Assembly (NCBI GenBank): GCA_964551015.1
Contig: CAZKBP010000034.1
Coordinates: 1-64,000, forward strand
DNA from: CAZKBP01 sp964551015
GTDB lineage: Bacteria; Bacteroidota; Bacteroidia; Cytophagales; Microscillaceae
Length of the DNA stretch: 64,000 nt
Direction of reading: 5' to 3'
Under the pieces are notes generated by a model. The model made no database searches, was not told the DNA's origin, and saw only the letters and a list, made by a program, of their open reading frames with translations. Made by a program: the position numbers and the translations under genes. This document shows, one piece after another, positions 23,187 through 29,885 of this stretch (within the stretch, counting starts at the first letter, position 1; each line of letters begins with the position of its first letter).

Positions 23187-25154
23187 ATGCGAAAAGTCCT
23201 GCTCAAGCTCGGGATGATCCTTTTGCTGGGAACACAGAGCCTCTTCTGTCTCGGTCAAAATCGGAACGTGGACTCACTCAAACGACTGCTGGGCGAGCTA
23301 CCCGACTCTGCCAAAATGAACATTTATCACAAATTAGGCTCCATCTACCGAAGCCAAGGCTCTGATTCTTGCTTCTACTATACCCGCCAGGGTCTCGCCC
23401 TCGCCTACGCTCTCAATGATCTACACAAGCAGGTAGAACTCCTCAATCAACTGGCGATCAACCACTACGCTCTCCATCCCGACTCGAGTATTTTTTATGC
23501 GAAGAAGGGCATCGCAATCGCCGAAAAAAATCAGGATAGCTACGGAAAAATGCAGTTACAAAGCACGCTGTCGGTACTCTATAAAAATCGAGGTGATTTC
23601 AAACAAGCCATCGACTGTAGTATTCAAGTACTACGCCTCTGTGAGTCTATCCAAGATACGGCTGGAATCGCCCAGAGTGCTCACTCCCTGAGCCAGACTT
23701 ATGTCGAGCTTGGAGAATACCCCTCTGCTTTGCGCTATGCCCAAAGAGCAGTCGGTCTTTACTCCCTCCTTCGGGATACTATCAACCTGGCCAACTCTCT
23801 TGGCAATCAAGCCCATGTTTATCAAAAGATGGAAGATTGGCCGAATGCGATTCAGATCAATGAGCAGACGCTGAGCCTCATTAAAAACAAAAATCTGAGC
23901 CATATAAAAGCAGGTATCAATTTTCACTTGGGACAGATTTACCAAACACAAGGAAAAAATACCCTGGCCAAAGAGAAGTTCCTGAGGGTACTGACCGACG
24001 TGCCCAACGTTTATTCCAAAGCCGTCACCCTGCAAGCGCTGGGAGAGGTGGAGTACCTGCTCAATGAAGAAGAAGCTGCCGAAAAATATCTCCTGGAAAG
24101 CATCGCCTTGGCCAAAGAATTTGAAGGGCTGGATATCCTGAGAGCCAATTATGAAACCCTCACTCTCTTAGCTGAGAAAAGAGGTAACTTTGCCGAAGCG
24201 CTCGATTATCAGCGCCAAGCCATCGCTTTCAAAGATTCTATCTACAATCAAGAAAAAACCAAACAGATTCAGGAAATCAGCACCCAATACGAAGTAGAGA
24301 AAAAAGAACAAGCCATCGCCCTGCTCGAAGCTCAAAATCAAGTTCAGGCACTGACCGCAAGTCGCCAGCGTAGTTGGCTGATCATCGCTGTGGCAATCGG
24401 AGGGCTGGCGTTGTTGGCGGCTTTCTTGTTTTACCGCCTCTCCGCGCTCCGGCGCAAGAATAATCTGGTACTTGTTCAGCAAAAAAATGAAATTCAAGCC
24501 AAGAATGAGCAAATCACAGAGCAAAACCAAACTATCCAACAAGCTCTGGCCGAAAAAGAAATTTTACTCAAAGAAATCCACCATCGGGTCAAAAACAACC
24601 TCCAGATCATCTCCAGCCTGATGAATATCCAAGCCCGACAAATCCAGCAACCTGCCTTCCGGCAATGGATCAGCGAGGGGCAAAACCGACTGCTGGCCAT
24701 GGCCGAAGTGCACCAAAACCTCTACCAACTGAGCAATCTGAGCGAAGTACCATTCAAGCCCTATGTCAGCGAGTTGGGCAGCCGCCTGATTGATGCCTAT
24801 GCCTCCGAAGAGGACATCCATTTGGCCGTAGAAGCGGAGAACTATGCCTTCAAAATTGACCAGATCATTCCCATTGGCCTCATTATCAATGAACTGATCA
24901 CGAATGCGGTCAAATATGCTTTTGAAGATTACAGTCAAGCCCAAATCCGCATCGCTCTGCAAATGACCCCTGAATCTCATTACGCGCTGGAAATAGCAGA
25001 CAATGGAATTGGGTTGCCCACCGGACTATTTGAGGACAAACAACAACAAGGAACTGGCTGGCGCTTGGTGCATATGCTCGTTCGTCAGCTCTATGGCTCC
25101 ATTGAGCACCAAAATCAGCCAGGGGCACGTTTTCAGATTCTTTTTCCTGCCTAA
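23187..25154 (+). CDS. TPR-containing sensor histidine kinase (HisKA_2 type)
   Basis: A 655-residue membrane kinase. A signal peptide (1-24) precedes a periplasmic region with about seven TPR-like repeats (40-370), a short coiled coil, one membrane helix (395-418) and a second coiled coil. The transmitter is of the HisKA_2 type: EIHHRVKNNLQIISSL with phosphoacceptor His465 (or 466). The ATPase domain shows the N box NELITNAVKYAF, DNGIGLP and QGTGWRLV. I choose the ATG at 23187, which gives a clean signal peptide; an ATG at 23151 and a TTG at 23130 are also in frame. The response-regulator gene starts 14 bp downstream. No ligand is evident; TPR sensors of this type are common in Bacteroidota. 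Confidence 0.88.
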   Translation: MRKVLLKLGMILLLGTQSLFCLGQNRNVDSLKRLLGELPDSAKMNIYHKLGSIYRSQGSDSCFYYTRQGLALAYALNDLHKQVELLNQLAINHYALHPDSSIFYAKKGIAIAEKNQDSYGKMQLQSTLSVLYKNRGDFKQAIDCSIQVLRLCESIQDTAGIAQSAHSLSQTYVELGEYPSALRYAQRAVGLYSLLRDTINLANSLGNQAHVYQKMEDWPNAIQINEQTLSLIKNKNLSHIKAGINFHLGQIYQTQGKNTLAKEKFLRVLTDVPNVYSKAVTLQALGEVEYLLNEEEAAEKYLLESIALAKEFEGLDILRANYETLTLLAEKRGNFAEALDYQRQAIAFKDSIYNQEKTKQIQEISTQYEVEKKEQAIALLEAQNQVQALTASRQRSWLIIAVAIGGLALLAAFLFYRLSALRRKNNLVLVQQKNEIQAKNEQITEQNQTIQQALAEKEILLKEIHHRVKNNLQIISSLMNIQARQIQQPAFRQWISEGQNRLLAMAEVHQNLYQLSNLSEVPFKPYVSELGSRLIDAYASEEDIHLAVEAENYAFKIDQIIPIGLIINELITNAVKYAFEDYSQAQIRIALQMTPESHYALEIADNGIGLPTGLFEDKQQQGTGWRLVHMLVRQLYGSIEHQNQPGARFQILFPA

Positions 25155-25168
25155 ATAAAACTGGTTTG

Positions 25169-25939
25169 ATGATGGAAAAGCTCAAGGTACTTATCGTAGA
25201 AGACGAACAAATCATTGCCTCTGACTTACAAGACTTACTTCAGGAATATGGCTATGAGGTGTCAGCCATCGCCCGAAGTTATCAGGAAGGGCTTTATTTT
25301 TTGGAAAAATGCTCTCCAGATATTGCCCTGATAGATATTGTTTTGCACCGTACCGAAGCACCCAAGTCCGATGCCCTCGATGGCATTCACTTGGCCGAAA
25401 AAATCCGGGATCAATACCAGATTCCCTTTATTTATATCTCCTCGCACACCGACCCTCAGACCTTACAACGAGCCAAAGCGACCTTGCCCAATGCCTACTT
25501 GGTCAAGCCTTTCCATAATGAACAGGTATTCGCCGCCATGGAAACCGCTCTGTTCAGCTTTGCCCATCAAGAGCAGGCCGATCAGGTGGAAGAAGAGGCA
25601 AACCCAACCTCAGGAAGCTTACCACCTCCCGTAAAACGCTGTGTGGATTATATTGAGTCTAATAGCATAGAAGCCATTTCTTTGCAAGAGTTAGCCCGGC
25701 AGAACCAGATGAACAAATTCCACCTGGCACGCCTGTTCAAAAAGCACGTCGGTCAATCTCCTTATCAATATCTGCTCAAGTGTAGGATTGATCAGGCCTG
25801 TGTCCTGCTTCGTGAGAGCGAAGAGAGCATCTTCCAAATTGCTTTGCAGGTGGGCTATGAAAATCACAGCAATTTCAACAAAACCTTCAAGAAATTCATT
25901 GGTCTGAGCCCCTTACAGTACCGACAAAAAAATCGTTAG
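25169..25939 (+). CDS. response regulator with AraC-type DNA-binding domain
   Basis: A 256-residue protein. The receiver domain (1-125) has the acidic pair Glu11/Asp12, phosphoacceptor Asp56 in ALIDIVL, a Ser in YISS, and Lys103 in LVKPF. The loop after Asp56 is longer than usual. The C-terminal domain (about 155-256) is a two-HTH AraC/XylS module ending GYENHSNFNKTFKKFIGLSPLQYR. It is the evident partner of the kinase 14 bp upstream. HisKA_2 kinases more often face receiver-only or LytTR-type regulators, so the AraC output is worth noting. Target genes are unknown; the secreted SnoaL-like gene downstream is a candidate. Confidence 0.9.
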   Translation: MMEKLKVLIVEDEQIIASDLQDLLQEYGYEVSAIARSYQEGLYFLEKCSPDIALIDIVLHRTEAPKSDALDGIHLAEKIRDQYQIPFIYISSHTDPQTLQRAKATLPNAYLVKPFHNEQVFAAMETALFSFAHQEQADQVEEEANPTSGSLPPPVKRCVDYIESNSIEAISLQELARQNQMNKFHLARLFKKHVGQSPYQYLLKCRIDQACVLLRESEESIFQIALQVGYENHSNFNKTFKKFIGLSPLQYRQKNR

Positions 25940-26231
25940 CCCTTTTCACTTCAGGATGAGCTAAAGTCAAGATTCGACAAGCCCAGTCAACTATTGAGAG
26001 GTTTGCCGCCGGGGGCTTGCTTACCTTTGTTTTAAGCAAATAAAAAAAGGCTTTCCTAAAATTTGGGAGAAGAATCAGTTCTATTTTAGCTGAAAACGAT
26101 ATAACCCTGAAAACCAAATAAGCCTACATCATCAGCCTGACTTACCCTTTTTGAAAGCCCATAAACCTAGGGGACTGCGCAGCCCGGGTTTGCTTCGTAA
26201 TTTATTTTTTAACAAAAAAAATCACAATCTT

Positions 26232-26795
26232 ATGAATCTTTTAAGCATTTTCTTATTGAGTTTAGCATCTCTCAGCCTTTTGAGTATACAGGCCAAAGGC
26301 CAAAAGATCAACAACTCGGCTGGAAACAAACTGGACGAAACCGAGCGAAAAAACTTAGAAACCGCCATTCGTTTTATTGAAGATGGGCTGCAAAAGCACG
26401 ATATGAACGTATTTGATGAATGCGTAGCCACCGATGCCACCATCATCACTGGCCTTAAGCCCTCCGGCCCCATCGAGGGAATTGAAGAATACAAGCAAGT
26501 TTTTACTGCCTTTGCCGAAGCCTGGCCCAGCCGTGGTCTGACCGTTACTGAGAGTTTTGCTGCGGGCAACAAAGTCGTGATTCGCTTCAATTCTATCAAT
26601 GCCTTCAAAAAAACTTATTATGGCATGGAACCTACCAATCAGGTAGCCTCCCTCCAAGAAGTACACGTGATGACCTTTGAAAACGGCAAAATCATTAACA
26701 ATGTCGTGGCCGCAGAAAATCTGGAGTACGAGTATATCCTCTACCCACTCCTCAAAGAGGGCATTCTAGCCAATGTAAAAACCGAGGATCAGTAA
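26232..26795 (+). CDS. secreted SnoaL/NTF2-like protein
   Basis: A 187-residue protein with a signal peptide (1-23, MNLLSIFLLSLASLSLL then AKGQ). The mature part matches the SnoaL-like polyketide-cyclase fold: ETAIRFIEDGLQKHDMNVFDECVATDATI, IEGIEEYKQVF and a final HVMTFENGKI. I use the ATG at 26232 because it starts the signal peptide. The 293 bp upstream, after the response regulator, contain no gene. A hairpin follows the stop codon. Periplasmic or secreted members of this fold have no common function. Confidence 0.75.
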   Translation: MNLLSIFLLSLASLSLLSIQAKGQKINNSAGNKLDETERKNLETAIRFIEDGLQKHDMNVFDECVATDATIITGLKPSGPIEGIEEYKQVFTAFAEAWPSRGLTVTESFAAGNKVVIRFNSINAFKKTYYGMEPTNQVASLQEVHVMTFENGKIINNVVAAENLEYEYILYPLLKEGILANVKTEDQ

Positions 26796-26806
26796 AAGGA
26801 GGGAAC

Positions 26807-26830
26807 AAGGAAGCCACACCGGGCTTCCTT
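26807..26830 (+). terminator. hairpin after SnoaL-like gene
   Basis: A 9-bp stem (26807-26815 with 26822-26830) closes a 6-base loop 11 bp after the stop codon and only 13 bp before the next ATG. The right side continues with CCTCTTACC, so it is a weak terminator or an attenuating stem. Confidence 0.45.
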
Positions 26831-26843
26831 CCTCTTACCTACT

Positions 26844-27455
26844 ATGAAATATCTGAGTATCGGGTTCGTCTGCTTGGTTTCGCTCGCGGGTCAGGCACAG
26901 AGTTTAGAAGTCGCCCCTGGCCATCAATTCACCGCCGTAGATTTGCAATGGTTGAAACCTTTCAATCAAAACTTACCAGAACTATTGTTCTACACTCGGA
27001 GTCGCTATCAAGTGGATTACGAAGACCAAACGAGCTATTTTATTTCCCTCATTACGGCTTATCAATTGCTGGCCAAGGACAAAATCGGGCTGGCCACCGA
27101 AATTATCGCCGATGATTTTGGGATGACCTACAAAGGAGGGCTCCAATACCTCGATGCCCACGAACGGAAGCTTTGGTACACTTGGATCAATGTGGGCTAC
27201 TCGGATCAAATGCTCTATGGTTGGTTCATTTTGATTCGCTATTTGCCCAAGCTGAGCGAGCACTGGAGTCTTTATTTCCAGCTAGAACTGGTCAATAATT
27301 TCAAGCGAGAAGGCAATTTATTTGCTGCCCAAAGACCAAGATTTGGTCTGGATTATCGGGGAATTCAATTTGGAGCCGCCTGCGATTTGAGTCAAGTCGG
27401 TACCGAGTGGAGCAACCTTTCTAATTATGGTTTTTTTCTGAGAAAAGATTTTTAA
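26844..27455 (+). CDS. predicted small outer-membrane beta-barrel protein
   Basis: A 203-residue protein with a short signal peptide (1-18, ending GQAQS). The rest alternates polar and aromatic residues in strands (for example WYTWINVGYSDQMLYGWFILIRYL) and ends in FFLRKDF with a terminal Phe, as BAM substrates do. It resembles the small Tsx-like/DUF5020 barrels of Bacteroidota in length and style, but I am not certain of the family. It is followed 12 bp later by an ABM-like gene, so the two may be co-transcribed. Confidence 0.6.
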   Translation: MKYLSIGFVCLVSLAGQAQSLEVAPGHQFTAVDLQWLKPFNQNLPELLFYTRSRYQVDYEDQTSYFISLITAYQLLAKDKIGLATEIIADDFGMTYKGGLQYLDAHERKLWYTWINVGYSDQMLYGWFILIRYLPKLSEHWSLYFQLELVNNFKREGNLFAAQRPRFGLDYRGIQFGAACDLSQVGTEWSNLSNYGFFLRKDF

Positions 27456-27467
27456 TACATCCAAATC

Positions 27468-27773
27468 ATGAAAACACAACAAGTTGTAGAGTTGATTCGC
27501 TTTCGGGTCAAGCCTGAAAAAGTACAAGATTTTCTGAGCGAACGCAAGCAAGTAGATGATTTTGTACAAAGCCTCGAGGGTTTCCTCAGTACAGAGATTT
27601 TCCAAATGCCAGAGCAACAATGGCTCATGCAAATCACCTGGGAGAGTCAGGCAAAGCTGGAATCCATTCTGCCCATCACCGAAGCCTCTCCTGAAATCTC
27701 TCGCTGGATTGAGAAAAACGCCGAGTTTGTCTCCTACGAAATAGGCCTGCAACGTTATGTACACTCGCTTTAA
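27468..27773 (+). CDS. ABM-like (dimeric alpha-beta barrel) protein
   Basis: A 101-residue cytoplasmic protein that fits the antibiotic-biosynthesis-monooxygenase-like ferredoxin fold: a first strand VELIRFRVKPEK, a helix FLSERKQVDDFVQSLEGF, a strand EIFQMPEQQWLMQITWES and a second helix. Such proteins act as small monooxygenases, heme-degrading enzymes or structural dimers. No catalytic residue can be named. It starts 12 bp after the barrel gene. Confidence 0.6.
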   Translation: MKTQQVVELIRFRVKPEKVQDFLSERKQVDDFVQSLEGFLSTEIFQMPEQQWLMQITWESQAKLESILPITEASPEISRWIEKNAEFVSYEIGLQRYVHSL

Positions 27774-27845
27774 ACGCTTTTTTTATTTTTATTTTGAAGG
27801 AGAAGTTCCTATCTTTATTTGTAATAAAATAAGCACGAGACAATC

Positions 27846-27986
27846 ATGGAAAATCATCTTCGGCAAGCTAGCAACGCCATCTATACCTATGTCTGGGGGA
27901 TGGATCAGTAGGATTGGGAGCAGGCGACCCAGTACTTTGATCAGGAGATAAACATCGATTACAGCTAGGTGGGTGGCCGCCTGATT
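27846..27986 (+). pseudogene. SnoaL_4-like gene remnant with two in-frame TAG stops
   Basis: An ATG at 27846 opens a frame that reads like the start of a SnoaL_4 protein: NAIYTYVWGMDQ, stop, DWEQATQYFDQEINIDYS, stop, VGGRLI. The family pattern (a first helix ending in an aspartate and Q/R, then DW, a helix, then a strand with IDYS and GG) continues across both TAG codons (27909 and 27966), so the frame was once coding. The first TAG sits where relatives have Gln or Arg. After about 27980 similarity stops and a different frame (the PepSY-like fragment) takes over, so the 3' part is lost. Confidence 0.65.
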
Positions 27987-27987
27987 T

Positions 27988-28299
27988 ATGCACGAAAAGA
28001 AACAGTTGGCACGTGCTTTCTACGCAGAAGATGGAAGCGTAAAGTACAGCAACGTTTTCTATGGAGTCAAAGGTATGCCAGAAGCAGTGAAAACAGGAGC
28101 GACCAAGCTTCATCCTGACTTCAAGATCGTGTCGGCAGGTTACACTAAAATTTTATCCTCTCAAAAAGAAGGCTATCAAGTAAACCTGCCGAAAGGAACC
28201 CAAAAAGTTGAGCTTTGGCTAGATGCTCAGGGGAACGAACTCAGTAAGGAGTACATCGCTGAGGCTTTTAAAGACCTCTGGAGCTTAGATACACAGTAA
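27988..28299 (+). pseudogene. N-terminally truncated PepSY-like protein fragment
   Basis: The open frame of 103 codons has the pattern of the PepSY-like (DUF2874) periplasmic proteins of Bacteroidota: FYAEDGSVKYSNVFYGVKGMPEAV, LHPDFKIVSAGYTKI, EGYQVNLPKGTQKVELWLDAQGNEL. Relatives begin with a signal peptide and a further repeat, both missing here. The apparent ATG at 27988 lies in a junction with the SnoaL_4 remnant, which is in another frame. It is probably a fossil joined by deletion, though translation of the fragment cannot be excluded. Confidence 0.55.
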
Positions 28300-28313
28300 T
28301 GCTAAGCATTGCT

Positions 28314-28344
28314 CTTGGTTCAAGTATCCTTTGCTTGAACCAAG
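28314..28344 (+). terminator. hairpin after PepSY-like fragment
   Basis: A perfect 11-bp stem (28314-28324 with 28334-28344) closes a 9-base loop 14 bp beyond the stop codon at 28299. There is no U run after it, so it may act as a weak terminator or as an mRNA 3' end. Confidence 0.5.
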
Positions 28345-28347
28345 GCT

Positions 28348-28640
28348 TCAAAGGGCACACTGCATTTTGATCGAACCCGGAAAGCCCTCCAAACCAAATT
28401 GGCTTGTGTCATAGGTATCTTCTATAATCCACTCGACCGGAGCTAAAGCAAAAGGAGATTGCTCGGCTCCGTTTCAGTATACTAAGGGAACAGAATTCCT
28501 AACCAGCACTGCCACAGTTTTTTTTATGGATTTCCTTGGATCTACGAGGAGAGGTTTGCGGATCTTAGCCTCAAGCATCAATTTTCTGAGGCATGTTGTA
28601 ACCCCTTCACCTTTCTTCCAGTATGCAATCAATAAAGGAA
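28348..28640 (-). pseudogene. decayed unidentified reading frame
   Basis: The 350-bp gap between 28300 and 28650 has no intact gene. On the minus strand, however, one frame reads as protein-like sequence from about 28640 down to a TGA at 28348-28350: a segment KTVAVLVRNSVPLVY, an in-frame TGA at 28474-28476 (where TGG would give Trp), then APVEWIIEDTYDTSQFGLEG and a short end. No start codon or promoter is evident. The lower 40 codons look most like real protein. I cannot name the family. It fits the other remnants just upstream and may be the C-terminal fossil of a lost gene. Confidence 0.3.
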
Positions 28641-28650
28641 AAATCGCCCC

Positions 28651-29295
28651 ATGACTTCTTTACAAAAAAACTTTCAGGTTTGGACACTCAGGGGAGGCTG
28701 GCTCCTGATGACTTTGATGGCCGGCCTGCTCTTTTACACCACCACTTTCTATCTTTCTTTAAAAACTGATATTGGTTTTTTACTGGCCAAACAAGATTTT
28801 GTCGCAGATGTGCTTTGGATGAGTGCCTTCTATATGCATATCACGGGCAGCATGCTCTGCCTCATCATTGGCCCCTTTCAGTTTATTCCTTCACTGCGTC
28901 AGCAAACACTTTCTTGGCATCGGAACTTGGGGAAGATTTACGTAGGCGCTATCTTGTTGGTGGCAGGGCCGAGTGGCTTGTACATGTCTTTTTTTGCCAA
29001 CGGGGGGATAGGCGCCGTCATTGGTTTTTTGATTCTTTCTATACTTTGGTGGGGCACTACTTATTTAGCTTACCGAGCAATCCGACTTCGGGACTTGAAG
29101 GCGCATCGCCGGTGGATGCTCCGTAGTTATGCCCTCACGTTTTCGGCGGTCACGCTGAGAACTTGGGTTCCCATTTTGTCACTTTGGTTTTTGATGGATC
29201 ACCCCACCATTATCATCGTAACTTCTTGGCTCAATTGGATTCCTAACTTACTGATCGCTGAACTTATCTTAATTTTTTGTTCTAAAAATCTTTGA
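28651..29295 (+). CDS. DUF2306-family membrane protein
   Basis: A 214-residue integral membrane protein with about six helices. The conserved features of DUF2306 are visible: HITGSMLCLIIGPFQF, the loop LSWHRNLGKIYV, and HRRWMLRSYALTFSAVTLR with the basic cluster before a helix. The conserved histidines lie near the membrane faces. The function of the family is unknown. The gene stands alone, with decayed sequence upstream and a small hypothetical gene downstream. Confidence 0.82.
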   Translation: MTSLQKNFQVWTLRGGWLLMTLMAGLLFYTTTFYLSLKTDIGFLLAKQDFVADVLWMSAFYMHITGSMLCLIIGPFQFIPSLRQQTLSWHRNLGKIYVGAILLVAGPSGLYMSFFANGGIGAVIGFLILSILWWGTTYLAYRAIRLRDLKAHRRWMLRSYALTFSAVTLRTWVPILSLWFLMDHPTIIIVTSWLNWIPNLLIAELILIFCSKNL

Positions 29296-29355
29296 TGGTA
29301 CAACATTTTGGGTCGTTTTCGTTAATTAAAGTAAACACCAACCCTAAAATCCACT

Positions 29356-29853
29356 ATGAGTAATCGAAGATTAATTCTGACCACCGTGCTATCGATCTTA
29401 ATCACCGCCTTATTATTTGCTGTGGTTTCTTTTCGGTCTTTTCGCAAACCACCGTCTCTTTCTGAGAAACCCTTAGCAAACCCTGAGGTAGAATCTACCT
29501 CAAAAAAGCCTTTGGCTAGCCCTCAGTATTTAACTGAGAAAGGCGATCAACTTATTCGCAGTACGCTGATTCAGCCACTACAAACGAAGCTGGGCATTCG
29601 GGTGGATAAAAAGTCCTTCAGCCGTTGCCCCAGCGGATTAGGTTATTACATCGTGCTAGAACCTCATGCTAATCGGCATTATTTTCAAGGCACTGTAGAA
29701 AATTACAGAGGCTGTCAGGGAAAACGCGTTTGTAGCTTCCGCTTGAATGAAGATGAAAATCAGCTAGAAGTTTGGTCTAAAAGCCAGCATCGCTTCTTGG
29801 GTGTCAAACGCTGGCTTGCCACGAATGAGGCTCTGGCTCTATCTGCTCAGTAG
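29356..29853 (+). CDS. hypothetical protein with one N-terminal membrane helix
   Basis: I do not recognise this 165-residue protein. A membrane helix spans about 7-24 (LTTVLSILITALLFAVVSF). A Ser/Pro/Lys-rich linker follows (30-60), then a compact domain with three cysteines (SRCPSG, YRGCQGKRVCSF) and a final basic segment SQHRFLGVKRWL. It is probably anchored in the inner membrane with the C-terminal domain outside. The neighbours give no clue. Confidence 0.65.
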   Translation: MSNRRLILTTVLSILITALLFAVVSFRSFRKPPSLSEKPLANPEVESTSKKPLASPQYLTEKGDQLIRSTLIQPLQTKLGIRVDKKSFSRCPSGLGYYIVLEPHANRHYFQGTVENYRGCQGKRVCSFRLNEDENQLEVWSKSQHRFLGVKRWLATNEALALSAQ

Positions 29854-29885
29854 TTCATTTCGTAGGCTAGCCATTACTATGCAAA

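Noticed and set aside
27846..27986. Recoding of TAG (pyrrolysine or read-through) in the SnoaL_4-like frame
   Set aside because: The frame loses its family similarity soon after the second TAG and joins an unrelated fragment in another frame. Neighbouring genes use TAG as a normal stop, for example the SnoaL-like gene ending at 21447. Decay is the simpler reading.
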